Shown here piece by piece: positions 37,142 through 49,340 of a DNA stretch of 55,591 nt (the first letter of the stretch is position 1; each line of letters starts with the position of its first letter). Origin of the DNA: an uncultured Pelagibacteraceae bacterium (GTDB lineage Bacteria; Pseudomonadota; Alphaproteobacteria; Pelagibacterales; Pelagibacteraceae); the NCBI GenBank assembly GCA_902588585.1, contig CACIPQ010000006.1, forward strand, positions 1-55,591, in the 5' to 3' direction. The translations under genes and the position numbers were made by a program. The notes under the pieces are model-generated. The model saw only the letters and a program-made list of their open reading frames with translations. It was not told the DNA's origin and ran no database searches.

Positions 37142-38682
37142 ATGGACATAAATCCTTCAGAAATAACAAAAATTTTAAAAGAACAGATAAAAAACTTAGG
37201 AGACAAAACAGAAGTATCTGAAATTGGAAAAGTCCTTTCCGTTGGCGATGGAATTGCGAGAGTATATGGACTCGATAATGTCCAAGCGGGAGAGATGGTT
37301 GAGTTTAAAGATGGATCTAAAGGTATGGCACTAAACTTAGAAAGCGATAATGTTGGAATTGTAATTTTTGGCGATGATAGATCAATCAAAGAAGGAGATA
37401 CGGTTAAAAGGACAGGAGCAATCGTTGATGTTCCAGTGGGCAAAGAATTACTTGGAAGAGTAGTTGATGCATTGGGAAATCCGATTGACGGAAAAGAAAA
37501 TCTTAAGAAAGGGATTAAAAGAAAAAGAGTTGAGGTTAAAGCTCCAGGAATAATTCCAAGAAAATCAGTTAGTGAACCAATGCAAACAGGTTTAAAAGCT
37601 ATTGACAGTCTGATTCCAGTTGGAAGAGGGCAACGAGAACTAATTATTGGTGATAGGCAGACAGGAAAAACAGCGGTAGCTATTGATACAATAATTAATC
37701 AAAAAAAAATTAACGAATCTAGTGATGAGAAAAAGAAACTTTATTGTATTTATGTTGCTATAGGTCAAAAAAGATCAACCGTAGCACAAATTGTTAAAAC
37801 TCTACAAGATGCGGGAGCAATGGACTACACAATTATTGTATCTGCAACAGCATCCGATCCAGCTCCTCTACAGTTTTTAGCTCCATACACAGGTTGTACC
37901 TTTGGTGAATTTTTCAGAGACAATGGAATGCATGCTTTAATTATTTATGATGATTTATCAAAACAAGCGGTTGCTTATAGACAAATGTCTCTTTTGTTAA
38001 GAAGACCCCCCGGAAGAGAAGCCTATCCAGGCGATGTTTTCTACTTACATAGCAGATTACTCGAACGTGCCGCTAAGCTTAACGATGATCATGGTGGAGG
38101 TTCACTTACGGCTTTGCCAATAATAGAAACACAAGCGGGAGACGTTTCGGCTTATATACCAACAAACGTTATTTCAATTACAGATGGACAAATTTTTTTG
38201 GAAACAGAATTATTTAATCAGGGGATAAGACCCGCAGTGAATGTTGGCCTTTCTGTTTCTAGAGTTGGTTCTGCAGCTCAAACTAAAGCTATGAAAAAAG
38301 TTGCTGGTTCGATTAAACTTGAATTAGCACAGTATCGTGAAATGGCAGCGTTCGCACAATTTGGATCTGACTTAGATGCTTCAACACAAAAACTTTTAAA
38401 CAGAGGTTCTAAACTTACAGAACTTTTAAAACAAGATCAGTATAGTCCAATGACAGTAGCAGAACAGGTAGTTTCAGTTTATTCTGGTGTTAAAGGTTAT
38501 TTGGACAGTATTGATACAAATCAGATTCGTTCTTTTGAAAAAGGTTTATTAGAGTTAGTGAAAAGTGAAAAGCCAGAAATATTGGAGTCAATTCAGAAAA
38601 GCGGAAAGATAGAAGAAAATACAGAAAAGCTTCTATCTGAAGTTATAGATAATTATAAAAAATCAAATTTTGATAAAAAATA

Positions 38683-38683
<1 letters not shown>
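37142..38683 (+). CDS. atpA: ATP synthase alpha subunit AtpA
   Basis: Non-catalytic nucleotide-binding F1 subunit of 513 residues. P-loop GDRQTGKT around 169-176, and the family signature [17 protein letters not shown] with the arginine finger. Overlaps atpG by one base (TAATG); one base after atpH. Confidence 0.97.
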
Positions 38684-40981
<2,298 letters not shown>

Positions 40982-41371
40982 ATGGATCAAGATTTTAATT
41001 TAGAAATTATTTCACCGGAAAAAATTTTACTAAAAGATAAAGTGAAATCAGTAATTATACCATCTTACGAAGGTGAGATGACTATCTTGCCAGATCATAT
41101 ACCTCTAATAACCTTTTTGAGACCTGGAATTACTAAGGTTTTTGGTTCCAAAGAAGTAAAATACTTTCTTGAAGAAGGAACTGTGGAATTTTCAAATAAT
41201 ACGCTAATAATACTATCATCAACAATTATACCTATAGATTTACTAACTGGTGAAAAGGTCTCTAAAATGGTTGAGGAAAGCAAAAGTCAACTAAGTAAAA
41301 ATCAATTAGATGATAAAATGAGATATATTATTTCTCATAAATTAGATTCTTTATCAAAGATTAATCAATAA
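40982..41371 (+). CDS. atpC: ATP synthase epsilon subunit AtpC
   Basis: Epsilon subunit, 129 residues: an N-terminal beta-sandwich (LEIISPEKILLKDKVKSVIIPSYEGEMTILPDHIPLI is its core, abbreviated) and a shortened C-terminal helical part. Last gene of the plus-strand block. Its 3' end overlaps the convergent rppH gene by 11 bases. Confidence 0.93.
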   Translation: MDQDFNLEIISPEKILLKDKVKSVIIPSYEGEMTILPDHIPLITFLRPGITKVFGSKEVKYFLEEGTVEFSNNTLIILSSTIIPIDLLTGEKVSKMVEESKSQLSKNQLDDKMRYIISHKLDSLSKINQ

Positions 41372-41831
41372 TTTTTTTGATTTCAGGTAAAAGATTTTCA
41401 TAGAGTTTTTTTTTGAATTTAACTATTACATTGGGAAGATTTTCTGCCTCTATCCATTTCCACTCAATAAATTCAGGATGACTTGTTTGTAAATTAATTT
41501 CTTCATCTTTTCCTATGAATCTAACTATAAACCATTTTTGTTTCTGGCCCCTATACTTACCTTTCCAAATTTTTCCTAAAAGATAATCGGGAAGTTCATA
41601 TTCGATCCACCTGTCTATTTCTTTTAAAATTTCTATATTTTTTATACCAGTTTCCTCTAATAGTTCGCGTTTCATAGCTTCAATACAACTTTCCCCTTTG
41701 TCTACTCCTCCTTGAGGCATTTGCCAATTTTTTCCTGGATTATCTCTCCTTTTGCCTACAAAAACTTTATTATTTTTATTTAAGACTATGGCACCAACTC
41801 CGGTTCTTAGCGGCAGGATATTATTTTTCAT
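41361..41831 (-). CDS. rppH: Nudix hydrolase, RNA pyrophosphohydrolase RppH
   Basis: 156-residue Nudix enzyme that removes pyrophosphate from mRNA 5' ends and starts decay, also acting on diadenosine polyphosphates. The Nudix box is canonical (GGVDKGE, then REL-LEETGI), and the N-terminal RTGVGAIVLNKNNKVFVGKR and WQMPQGGVDKGE match the RppH/NudH group. It abuts ctpA upstream and overlaps atpC on the opposite strand. Confidence 0.9.
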   Translation of the reverse strand: MKNNILPLRTGVGAIVLNKNNKVFVGKRRDNPGKNWQMPQGGVDKGESCIEAMKRELLEETGIKNIEILKEIDRWIEYELPDYLLGKIWKGKYRGQKQKWFIVRFIGKDEEINLQTSHPEFIEWKWIEAENLPNVIVKFKKKLYENLLPEIKKIID

Positions 41832-42968
41832 TTAAGTTGTTAAAAGTTTTAAGGCGTAATTTAATTGACTATCTGTTTTACTATCAATTTCAAAATCATC
41901 TGAATCATCATTTACAAAAATATCTGGTGTAATACCAACTTCAGAAATAGATTTTCCGGAAGGTAAATAATATTTAGAAATAGTAATTCTAATTCCCCCT
42001 CCATTTCTTAAAGGTATTATTGATTGTACAGATCCTTTTCCATATGTTCTGCTACCAAGAATAATTGCTCTCTTATGATCCTTGAGCGCTCCTGCAACTA
42101 TCTCAGATGCAGATGCAGAACCATTATTAATTAAAACTATCAATGGCTTGCCTTTTACTTTATCCCCTTTTCTTGCAAAAAAACGTCTATTTTCGTTAAT
42201 TTTTCTTCCTCTTGTAGAAACAATTTCTCCTTCATTTAGAAAAAAATCAGTTACATTTATTGCCTGAGTTAAAAGTCCGCCAGGATTATTTCTTAGGTCA
42301 AGTATATAGCCTATGGTTTTTTCTTTTTTTTCAATATTTTTAATTATATCTGTTAATTGCTTGCTACTATTATTGTTAAATGCTTTTAGTCTTAAATAGC
42401 CAATTTTTTCTTTTAAAATTTTAGACTCAACAGATTTAACTTCAATTATTTCTCTTTTGATAGTTTTATTGATTGCTTTTTTTACTCCTTTTCTTCTAAT
42501 AGTTAAATCTATAGTCGTGCCAACTGGTCCTCTCATTAATTTAACTGCTTCCATTAAGGATTTTCCTTGAACTTGTTTGCCATTTATTTTTACAATGTAG
42601 TCTCCGGCCTTTATACCTGCTTTTGCAGCTGGCGTATCATCTATTGGGGAAACTACTTTTACTACACCAGCTTCCATACCAATTTCAATTCCAAGACCTC
42701 CAAATTCTCCCTTGGTATCTGTTTCCATACTTTCGAAAAGATCTGAATCCATGTAGGCAGAGTAGGGATCTAAAGATTGTAGAGCACCGTTTATGGCATC
42801 ATCAATAAGTTCTGACTGATCAACTTCATCAACATATTCTTTTCTTATTTTTTCTAAAACCTCTACAAAAAGATCTATCTTTTTATACAAATTATCATCA
42901 TTAGTATTACCATTAACAACTGTTGTATAAAAAAAACTAATAAGTAGTAGAGCAAATATTTTTTTCAT
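41832..42968 (-). CDS. C-terminal processing peptidase, S41 family (CtpA type)
   Basis: Periplasmic serine protease of 378 residues with a signal peptide (MKKIFALLLISFFYTTVVNG), a PDZ domain around 85-165 and a catalytic domain. The Ser-Lys dyad lies in NNGSASASEIVAGALKDHKRA and GSRTYGKGSVQS. Such proteases trim or degrade periplasmic proteins and cell-wall hydrolases. It overlaps rsfS by four bases (ATGA). The rsfS-ctpA-rppH order is common in alphaproteobacteria. Confidence 0.92.
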   Translation of the reverse strand: MKKIFALLLISFFYTTVVNGNTNDDNLYKKIDLFVEVLEKIRKEYVDEVDQSELIDDAINGALQSLDPYSAYMDSDLFESMETDTKGEFGGLGIEIGMEAGVVKVVSPIDDTPAAKAGIKAGDYIVKINGKQVQGKSLMEAVKLMRGPVGTTIDLTIRRKGVKKAINKTIKREIIEVKSVESKILKEKIGYLRLKAFNNNSSKQLTDIIKNIEKKEKTIGYILDLRNNPGGLLTQAINVTDFFLNEGEIVSTRGRKINENRRFFARKGDKVKGKPLIVLINNGSASASEIVAGALKDHKRAIILGSRTYGKGSVQSIIPLRNGGGIRITISKYYLPSGKSISEVGITPDIFVNDDSDDFEIDSKTDSQLNYALKLLTT

Positions 42969-43312
42969 ATACTTATCCTATCTTTTGTAATTGTTTCTGA
43001 CCACATTTTTTCTAAATCATAAAACTTTCTTTTATCCGGATGAAAAATATGAACTATTATGTCGATTGCATCAATTAACTTCCAATCAGCACTTGTTCTT
43101 CCTTCTATTTTGCATCTTTTAAGACCCTTATTTTCTAATTCTTTTAATAATATTTCAGATAGAGACTGTATGTGTTTTGATGAAGTTCCTGATGCAATAA
43201 CCATATAATCTGCAATCGAGGTTTTTCCTTTTAAATTTATAGATACAATATTTTTAGCTTTATTTTGATTTAGAGTTTTTTCAATTATTTTTTTTAATTT
43301 TGGAATATCCAC
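42965..43312 (-). CDS. rsfS: Ribosome silencing factor RsfS (GTG start)
   Basis: RsfS binds L14 and blocks subunit joining in slow growth. 115 residues; family motifs ADYMVIASGTSSKH and the C-terminal WKLIDAIDIIVHIFHPDKRKFYDLEKMW. The start at 43312 is GTG, five bases after nadD, with an AAGAA purine run upstream; the next ATG would remove the N-terminal helix. Confidence 0.92.
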   Translation of the reverse strand: MDIPKLKKIIEKTLNQNKAKNIVSINLKGKTSIADYMVIASGTSSKHIQSLSEILLKELENKGLKRCKIEGRTSADWKLIDAIDIIVHIFHPDKRKFYDLEKMWSETITKDRISI

Positions 43313-43317
43313 TGTTC

Positions 43318-43860
43318 TTATACTAAATAATTTTTCCTTATTTTGGAAGAAGAAATGTTCGCTATTTTTGACTTTAAAAATATTATCTTTTCTTTTCTGA
43401 GCAACTTATAGGCTTTACATGCTAAGGTTTTTTTAAGATAGCCCTGCCTGGGAAATATGACGATGCTACATAGATCTTGAAATCTACTCCAACTATCCCA
43501 CTTATGAAATTTTATAAGATTATCAGATCCCATTATAAAATAAAACTTTGTCCTTTTATTTTTTTCCTTTAAAAATTTTAGTAAATCAATAGTTTTATTT
43601 GATTTTAAATATTTATCATAATTCTTAATTTTTATTCTTTTATTATTTTTTATAAACTTCTTTGAAAGAAAAACCCTTGATTTTAAGGAAAGCATTGGTT
43701 TTTTTTTAAATGGATTTCTTTTAGTTATTGCCCAAATTAAATAGTCTAATTTTAATTTTTTCAAAGAAAAGTTTGCTATTTGCAAATGTCCCTTGTGTGG
43801 AGGGTCAAAAGTACCACCAAAAACCCCAATCTTTTTTTTTATTTTTTTCTCTCTCCGCAT
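43318..43860 (-). CDS. nadD: Nicotinate-nucleotide adenylyltransferase NadD
   Basis: Transfers AMP to nicotinate mononucleotide in NAD synthesis. 180 residues; the nucleotidyltransferase motif GGTFDPPHKGHL holds the HXGH site, and ISSSKIR-type sequence (ANISSSKIRKNY) is at the C-terminal end. It sits three bases after proA and five before rsfS. Confidence 0.92.
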   Translation of the reverse strand: MRREKKIKKKIGVFGGTFDPPHKGHLQIANFSLKKLKLDYLIWAITKRNPFKKKPMLSLKSRVFLSKKFIKNNKRIKIKNYDKYLKSNKTIDLLKFLKEKNKRTKFYFIMGSDNLIKFHKWDSWSRFQDLCSIVIFPRQGYLKKTLACKAYKLLRKEKIIFLKSKIANISSSKIRKNYLV

Positions 43861-43863
43861 TGT

Positions 43864-45108
43864 CTATGGTCTAATGGTTCCCTTACCTTCGACCACATAT
43901 TTATAAGAAGTTAGTTGGTTAATTCCAACTGGTCCTCTCGGAGGCAGTTTGTTTGTAGATATACCAATTTCGCCTCCGAAACCAAACTCTCCCCCGTCAG
44001 CAAATTGTGTTGAAGCATTATGAATAGCTATTGCACTGTTTACTCCATCCAGGAAAATTTTTGCAGTTTTTTTATTTTTAGTCACGATGGAATCGGTGTG
44101 CATAGTTCCATATTTTGTAATATGGGACACTGCATCTTTAACTCCATTTACAGTTTTGATAGATATTTTTGGAGATAAATATTCTGTTTTCCAATCAATT
44201 TCTTTCGCAAGTTTAAATTTATTTTGAAATAAACTGTTTATTTTTTTATCTACAACAACTTCACATCCTAACAATATTAGCTCTCTTATTATTGGTAAGG
44301 CATGAGATTTTATACATCTATTATCAATAAGCAAAGTTTCTGCAGCACCACAAATGGATGTTCTCCTCATTTTAGAATTTAAAACAATTCTCTTTGCCAT
44401 TTTTAATTCTGCATCCTTGTCGACATAAACATGGCAGTTACCTTCTAAATGTCCAATAACGTTTACGTTAGAAAGTTTTTTGACTTTTTCCACTAAGTTT
44501 TTTCCTCCCCTTGGAACAATAACATCAATATAATTTGACATTTTGGACAAAAGATAGTCTACGACTTTTCTACTCTTTTTATCTATAAATTGTATACAAT
44601 TTTTATCGACCCCATTTACTTCTAGGGAATTTCTAAATAAATTCGCAAGAATTTTATTCGAATTAAAAGACTCTGACCCACCTCGCAAGATGGCAACATT
44701 GCCAGATTTTATACACAAAGATGAGACATCACAGGTAACATTAGGTCTGCTCTCATAAACAATTCCTATAACTCCAATAGGTACAGCAACTTTTTTTATA
44801 ATAAGATTATTTGGTCTTTTCCATTTTTGAATTATTTTTCCAAGAGGATCTTTAAATTTAATAATTTGATTTATAGAATTCCTAATATTTTGAATTTTGC
44901 TTTCATCTATTATTAATCTATCTATCAATTCTTTGCGTTTACAATCTTTAATATCTTTTAAATTCTCACTAATAATTTTTTTTTTATTTTTAATTAATAA
45001 TTTACTGTAAGTTTCAAGAATCTTGTTTCTTTTTTTTAAATCTAATTCATTAAGATTTTTAAAGGCAATTTTTGATTTGATACCAATATTATTTAAATAA
45101 TTTTTCAT
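43864..45108 (-). CDS. proA: Gamma-glutamyl phosphate reductase ProA
   Basis: Reduces glutamyl-5-phosphate to the semialdehyde in proline synthesis. 414 residues; the catalytic Cys is in RRTSICGAAETL and the family signature HTDSIVTKNKKTAKIFLDGVNSA is visible in part near the C-terminus. It overlaps proB by one base (TAATG). Confidence 0.95.
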   Translation of the reverse strand: MKNYLNNIGIKSKIAFKNLNELDLKKRNKILETYSKLLIKNKKKIISENLKDIKDCKRKELIDRLIIDESKIQNIRNSINQIIKFKDPLGKIIQKWKRPNNLIIKKVAVPIGVIGIVYESRPNVTCDVSSLCIKSGNVAILRGGSESFNSNKILANLFRNSLEVNGVDKNCIQFIDKKSRKVVDYLLSKMSNYIDVIVPRGGKNLVEKVKKLSNVNVIGHLEGNCHVYVDKDAELKMAKRIVLNSKMRRTSICGAAETLLIDNRCIKSHALPIIRELILLGCEVVVDKKINSLFQNKFKLAKEIDWKTEYLSPKISIKTVNGVKDAVSHITKYGTMHTDSIVTKNKKTAKIFLDGVNSAIAIHNASTQFADGGEFGFGGEIGISTNKLPPRGPVGINQLTSYKYVVEGKGTIRP

Positions 45109-46202
45109 TATAATTTTACCATGTCATCCCTATGGATTATTTCTGATTTACTAGAATATCCCAATATATTTTCTATCTGATCACTTTTCAAACCTTTCAC
45201 TTTATTAATTTCTTCAGATGAAAATGAGGTTATACCTCTTGCACAATCTTTTCCACTTTCATCTACGATTAATATATTTTCTCCTTTTAAAAATTTGCCT
45301 TCGACTTTAGTTATTCCTGCTGGCAAGAGACTCTTTCCATTTCTAAGAGCTTTTGAAGCGCCATTATCAATATATATTTTTCCATTTGATCCTATTGAAC
45401 TTACAATCCATTTTTTTCTTGCATCAAGACTCGATACTTTTGGTAAAAACCAAGTACAAATATTTGTTTTTACTAGCTTATCAAGAGGATTTATATGCTT
45501 TCCGTTTGCTATAGCCATGTAACATCCGGAATTCATACAAATTTTTGCAGCATCCAACTTTGTTCCCATACCTCCAGAACCATAGGAATTTTTTTTATTT
45601 TCAACAAAGGAATATATTTCATCATTAATATTTTTAACCTCTTTGACCACTTTTTTATTTTCCGAAGATTCATATAATCCATCAACATCAGAAAAATTAA
45701 TTAAAATATTCGCACTAATTATTTGAGCTACTCTGGCTGCCAATCGGTCATTATCTCCATATTTAATCTCAGTGGTCGCAGTTGTGTCGTTCTCATTAAC
45801 TATAGGAATGGCTCCTAGTTTAAATAGATTCTCAAAAGTTCTTTTTACGTTAATTGCCCTTCTTCTTTGTTCAGTATCATCTGGAGATATTAAAATTTGT
45901 CCAATTTTAATTTTTCTTTTTTCGAAAATTTTTCTATATGTATTGGTTAGATGAATTTGACCTATAGATGCTAAAGCTTGGCTCATTTCAATTTTTAATC
46001 TTTTTTTTTTAATTTTGGAGTAATTTTGACCTAAGGCAATAGCGCCAGATGAAACTATGACAAATTCTTTACCATTTTTTCGTAATTTTTCTATATCTTT
46101 AACCAAACTCTTTAGCCATTTTTCTTTTAATTTTCCTCTGCTATCAACCACATTGGAAGAACCAATTTTCAAAACAATTTTTTTAGCTTTGTTTATATAC
46201 AT
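45108..46202 (-). CDS. proB: Glutamate 5-kinase ProB
   Basis: First step of proline synthesis, phosphorylating glutamate. 364 residues: an amino-acid-kinase domain ([30 protein letters not shown]) followed by a C-terminal PUA domain from about 275. The first bases overlap obgE by 10. Confidence 0.95.
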   Translation of the reverse strand: MYINKAKKIVLKIGSSNVVDSRGKLKEKWLKSLVKDIEKLRKNGKEFVIVSSGAIALGQNYSKIKKKRLKIEMSQALASIGQIHLTNTYRKIFEKRKIKIGQILISPDDTEQRRRAINVKRTFENLFKLGAIPIVNENDTTATTEIKYGDNDRLAARVAQIISANILINFSDVDGLYESSENKKVVKEVKNINDEIYSFVENKKNSYGSGGMGTKLDAAKICMNSGCYMAIANGKHINPLDKLVKTNICTWFLPKVSSLDARKKWIVSSIGSNGKIYIDNGASKALRNGKSLLPAGITKVEGKFLKGENILIVDESGKDCARGITSFSSEEINKVKGLKSDQIENILGYSSKSEIIHRDDMVKL

Positions 46203-47176
46203 TTTTTATGAATTATTTTTTTTACTTTTTCGAAATTTTTATTAGATATTAGAGATATTATTTCAAAACTTTTTTTTACTTTATTTTTAAAATCTTTTAA
46301 CTTTTTATCAATGGAATCCATATTTAATAGATCTGACTTATTAAAGATAATTATTTCTGTTTTTTTTAAGATCCTTTTGTCATATTTAGACAATTCATTT
46401 CTTATTTTCAAATAATTTCCAACAATATCTTTTTCCGATAAATCAATTAAATGAATTAATACTTTACACCTTTCTATGTGTCTTAAAAATTTATCACCCA
46501 AACCAACGCCTTTGTGTGAACCTTCTATTAAACCAGGAATATCAGCCAAAATTATTTCCTTATGATTGATATTTAGTACACCCAAATTTGGATTTATTGT
46601 AGTAAACGGATAGTTTGCTATTTTAGGTTTAGCCCTAGTGCATCTAGATAATAAACTTGATTTCCCTGCGTTTGGAAGCCCAATAATTCCTGCATCAGCA
46701 ATAACTTTTAGCTGTAACCATATCCAAAATTCCTCACCTAATTTTCCTCCAGTTTTTTTTCTTGGTGCTCTGTTGGTAGAACTTTTGAATCGTGTGTTTC
46801 CTAAACCTCCTTCCCCTCCTGTTGCAACCAAAAATTTTTCTTTATCTTTAACCAAATCATAAATTAAAGTGTTATTGTCTTCTTCATATATTTGAGTTCC
46901 AACTGGAACTTTTAAAAATAAATTTTTTCCACTTGCGCCGGTTTTATTTTTTTTACTTCCTGATTTTCCATTTTCTGCTTTGAAGTGTTGTCTGTATCTA
47001 AAATCAACTAACGTATTAAGATTTCTTTCCGACTCCACAATAATAGATCCGCCATTTCCACCATCTCCACCATCAGGACCTCCAAATTCAACATATTTTT
47101 CTCTTCTAAAACTCGAAGAACCCGACCCACCATTGCCGGCTTTAATATAAATCTTTGCTTGATCTAAAAACTTCAT
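46193..47176 (-). CDS. obgE: Obg/CgtA family GTPase
   Basis: Essential GTPase in 50S assembly and stress control. 327 residues: the glycine-rich Obg fold ([31 protein letters not shown] shows the pattern, abbreviated) and a G domain with [28 protein letters not shown] and NKSD. There is no C-terminal OCT domain, so it is the short form. It follows rpmA after 30 bases, the usual rplU-rpmA-obgE order. Confidence 0.94.
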   Translation of the reverse strand: MKFLDQAKIYIKAGNGGSGSSSFRREKYVEFGGPDGGDGGNGGSIIVESERNLNTLVDFRYRQHFKAENGKSGSKKNKTGASGKNLFLKVPVGTQIYEEDNNTLIYDLVKDKEKFLVATGGEGGLGNTRFKSSTNRAPRKKTGGKLGEEFWIWLQLKVIADAGIIGLPNAGKSSLLSRCTRAKPKIANYPFTTINPNLGVLNINHKEIILADIPGLIEGSHKGVGLGDKFLRHIERCKVLIHLIDLSEKDIVGNYLKIRNELSKYDKRILKKTEIIIFNKSDLLNMDSIDKKLKDFKNKVKKSFEIISLISNKNFEKVKKIIHKKCI

Positions 47177-47206
47177 TTTATTAAGTGAGTTTATTTTAAA
47201 TTAAAT

Positions 47207-47461
47207 TTATTTGGGAACTACAGAAACAAGAGTTCTGTTTGCTTTAGATTTTTTAAATTTTACTTTCCCATTAATTAAAGAAAAAATTGAGTGATCTTTT
47301 CCCATGCCAACATTATTACCAGGATGAATTCTCGTACCTCTTTGACGTACTATGATATTTCCAGGTTTAACCAGCTGTTCTCCGTATCTTTTAACACCCA
47401 GTCGGCGACCCGCACTATCTCGTCCATTTTTCGATGATCCACCTGCTTTTTTTGTTGCCAT
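47207..47461 (-). CDS. rpmA: 50S ribosomal protein L27
   Basis: 84 residues. The N-terminal tail that reaches the peptidyl-transferase centre is intact ([22 protein letters not shown]), followed by [11 protein letters not shown]-like [16 protein letters not shown]. No N-terminal Firmicutes-type pre-peptide. Six bases after rplU. Confidence 0.97.
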   Translation of the reverse strand: MATKKAGGSSKNGRDSAGRRLGVKRYGEQLVKPGNIIVRQRGTRIHPGNNVGMGKDHSIFSLINGKVKFKKSKANRTLVSVVPK

Positions 47462-47467
47462 AAAGCT

Positions 47468-47914
47468 CTATTTTTTATTTTTTGTTTTAATTATTTTTTT
47501 AGTAATTTTTTCTTTTTTAGTACTTAATTTTTTATCTACTTTTGGATTACTAGATACCTTAACCGCACTTTGTTTCATTTCAGAAACAACCTTTCCATTT
47601 TTGTATAAAATTTTCGTAATTTGAATTTTAGACAAGGGTTGTCTATGACCATATCTTTTTCTTGAATTTTGTCTTCTTCTTTTTTTAAAAACTATTATTT
47701 TCTTATCTTTAATGTTTTCAAGCAACAAACCTTCAACTATTGCTCCATCAATTGTTGGGTTACCAACTTCTGTAGTCTTATCGTCGTTCACAAGCAAAAC
47801 CTTTTTAAATTCTACTTTTTTTCCTTTTTCGATATTTAGTTTTTCAACTTTAAGAATATTACTAGCAGAAACTTTGTATTGTTTACCACCAGTTTCTATT
47901 ATTGCAAAAGACAT
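47468..47914 (-). CDS. rplU: 50S ribosomal protein L21 with Lys-rich C-terminal extension
   Basis: First gene of the minus-strand operon. Residues 1 to about 102 are the normal L21 fold (MSFAIIETGGKQYKVS, KKRRRQNSRKRYGHRQPLSKIQI). A further 45 residues are a Lys-rich tail (KKLSTKKEKITKKIIKTKNKK), comparable with those of S16 and L19 in this window. Confidence 0.95.
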   Translation of the reverse strand: MSFAIIETGGKQYKVSASNILKVEKLNIEKGKKVEFKKVLLVNDDKTTEVGNPTIDGAIVEGLLLENIKDKKIIVFKKRRRQNSRKRYGHRQPLSKIQITKILYKNGKVVSEMKQSAVKVSSNPKVDKKLSTKKEKITKKIIKTKNKK

Positions 47915-47941
47915 AAAATAACCTCTGTTAAAATTTACAGC

Positions 47942-47969
47942 AATATAACTCTGTACTTAATCAAGTCAA
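47942..47969 (-). promoter_or_regulatory. Probable sigma-70-type promoter of the rplU operon
   Basis: On the minus strand TTGACT (47964-47969) and TATATT (47942-47947) are 16 bases apart, giving a start near 47935 and a leader of about 20 bases before the rplU ATG. It lies in the only gap between gloB and rplU and would serve rplU through rppH. Confidence 0.55.
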
Positions 47970-47980
47970 GTTCAATGATG

Positions 47981-48745
47981 CTAAAATTGATCTTTTAAAT
48001 TCCTCAATTTTGTAAAAACTTCCAATTTAGAGGCATTATTCATTTTAAGTTTGTTTTTTATTTTTTTATCTTCACACCTTAAAAATATATTGGTTTCTAA
48101 CTCTTCCCCTAAAGTTATAGGAATAGTTGGTAGATTATTTTTAATTTTATCATCTGCATTTTTAATCCTATTTTGTAACTTTCTATTTTCTTCATCAATG
48201 CTTGTGCAAAATTGTCCATTATTTTTTGTATATTCATGACCGCAGTACATCATTGTATTTTTTGGCAAGCTTTTAATTTTTTCCAAGGATTTAAACATTT
48301 GTTCAAATGTTCCCTCAAAAATTCTTCCGCAACCAAGAGAAAACAAAGTGTCGCCAGTAAATATAACTTTATTTTTTTGAGAATAAAATGCAATATGCCC
48401 AAGAGTATGACCGGGTATGTGCATGATTTTAAATTCTGTTTCCCCCAAAGAAAATTGATCTCCATCACTTTTTTTAATGTCTAGACCAGGAATTCTCCCT
48501 TCGTCATAGGAAGAGCAAATAACCTTTGAATTATATTTTTTTTTTAAATCTATATTCCCTCCTACATGATCGTGATGGTGGTGTGTATTTAAAATGAAAT
48601 CTAATTTTTTGTAGGTTTTACTAATTTCTAAATTCACAGGATTAAATTCAGAGGGATCAACCACTCCTACCAGGTTTGTCGCATTATCTCTAATTAAATA
48701 ACTATAATTATCTGATAAGCATCTGATAATTGAAATGTCTAGCAT
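47981..48745 (-). CDS. gloB: Hydroxyacylglutathione hydrolase (glyoxalase II)
   Basis: Metallo-beta-lactamase fold enzyme, 254 residues, splitting S-lactoylglutathione in methylglyoxal detoxification. The metal motif THHHHDHVGGN and later ligands (IPGHTLGHIAFY, FTGDTLFSLGCGRIFEG, YCGHEYTKNN) match the family. It starts one base after metW and probably shares its transcript. Confidence 0.93.
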   Translation of the reverse strand: MLDISIIRCLSDNYSYLIRDNATNLVGVVDPSEFNPVNLEISKTYKKLDFILNTHHHHDHVGGNIDLKKKYNSKVICSSYDEGRIPGLDIKKSDGDQFSLGETEFKIMHIPGHTLGHIAFYSQKNKVIFTGDTLFSLGCGRIFEGTFEQMFKSLEKIKSLPKNTMMYCGHEYTKNNGQFCTSIDEENRKLQNRIKNADDKIKNNLPTIPITLGEELETNIFLRCEDKKIKNKLKMNNASKLEVFTKLRNLKDQF

Positions 48746-48746
48746 T

Positions 48747-49340
48747 TTAACTCAATAAAAATATTCCAAGTTTAGAAAATAAATTTTTTATTTCAAGGTT
48801 GTTTTTTTTGATTTCAGAAGTTGAGTTTTCATTTACTCCTATCGCTTTATCAATTTTAATATTTTTTTCCAAACAGAAATGGAATAAATCTTTAATTGTG
48901 CACATGTGAAGGTTAGGAGTATTGTACCATGTATTTGGTAAAGTTTTTGTGACTGGCATTTTTCCAAATAATAATAAACTTCCTCTAACTTTCCAATATC
49001 CAAAATTAGGTATTGATATAATTACTGATTTCCCAATTCTTAATAAATCTTTTAATACTTTTTCAGGATTATAAAAAGCTTGAAGTGTTTGGCTCAAAAC
49101 CACAAAATCAAAAGATTGAGTTGGAAATTGATGAAGCTCTGTTTCTGCATTACCTTCTATAACTGAAAGACCTTTGTAAATACATTTTTTAACATTTTCC
49201 TCTATAAGTTCTAAACCACGGGCTTCTATATTTTTTTCTTTAATTATAAGATCCATTAAAGATCCATCTCCACAACCAACGTCTAATACTCTTACGTTGT
49301 TAGGTAACAGATCTGCAATTACTTTAAATTCTTTTTTCAT
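48747..49340 (-). CDS. metW: Methionine biosynthesis protein MetW
   Basis: SAM-dependent methyltransferase-like protein, 197 residues, with motif I VLDVGCGDGSLMDLI. MetW pairs with MetX in alpha- and beta-proteobacteria and supports homoserine acylation; its exact biochemistry is less settled. It overlaps metX by 17 bases. Confidence 0.92.
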   Translation of the reverse strand: MKKEFKVIADLLPNNVRVLDVGCGDGSLMDLIIKEKNIEARGLELIEENVKKCIYKGLSVIEGNAETELHQFPTQSFDFVVLSQTLQAFYNPEKVLKDLLRIGKSVIISIPNFGYWKVRGSLLLFGKMPVTKTLPNTWYNTPNLHMCTIKDLFHFCLEKNIKIDKAIGVNENSTSEIKKNNLEIKNLFSKLGIFLLS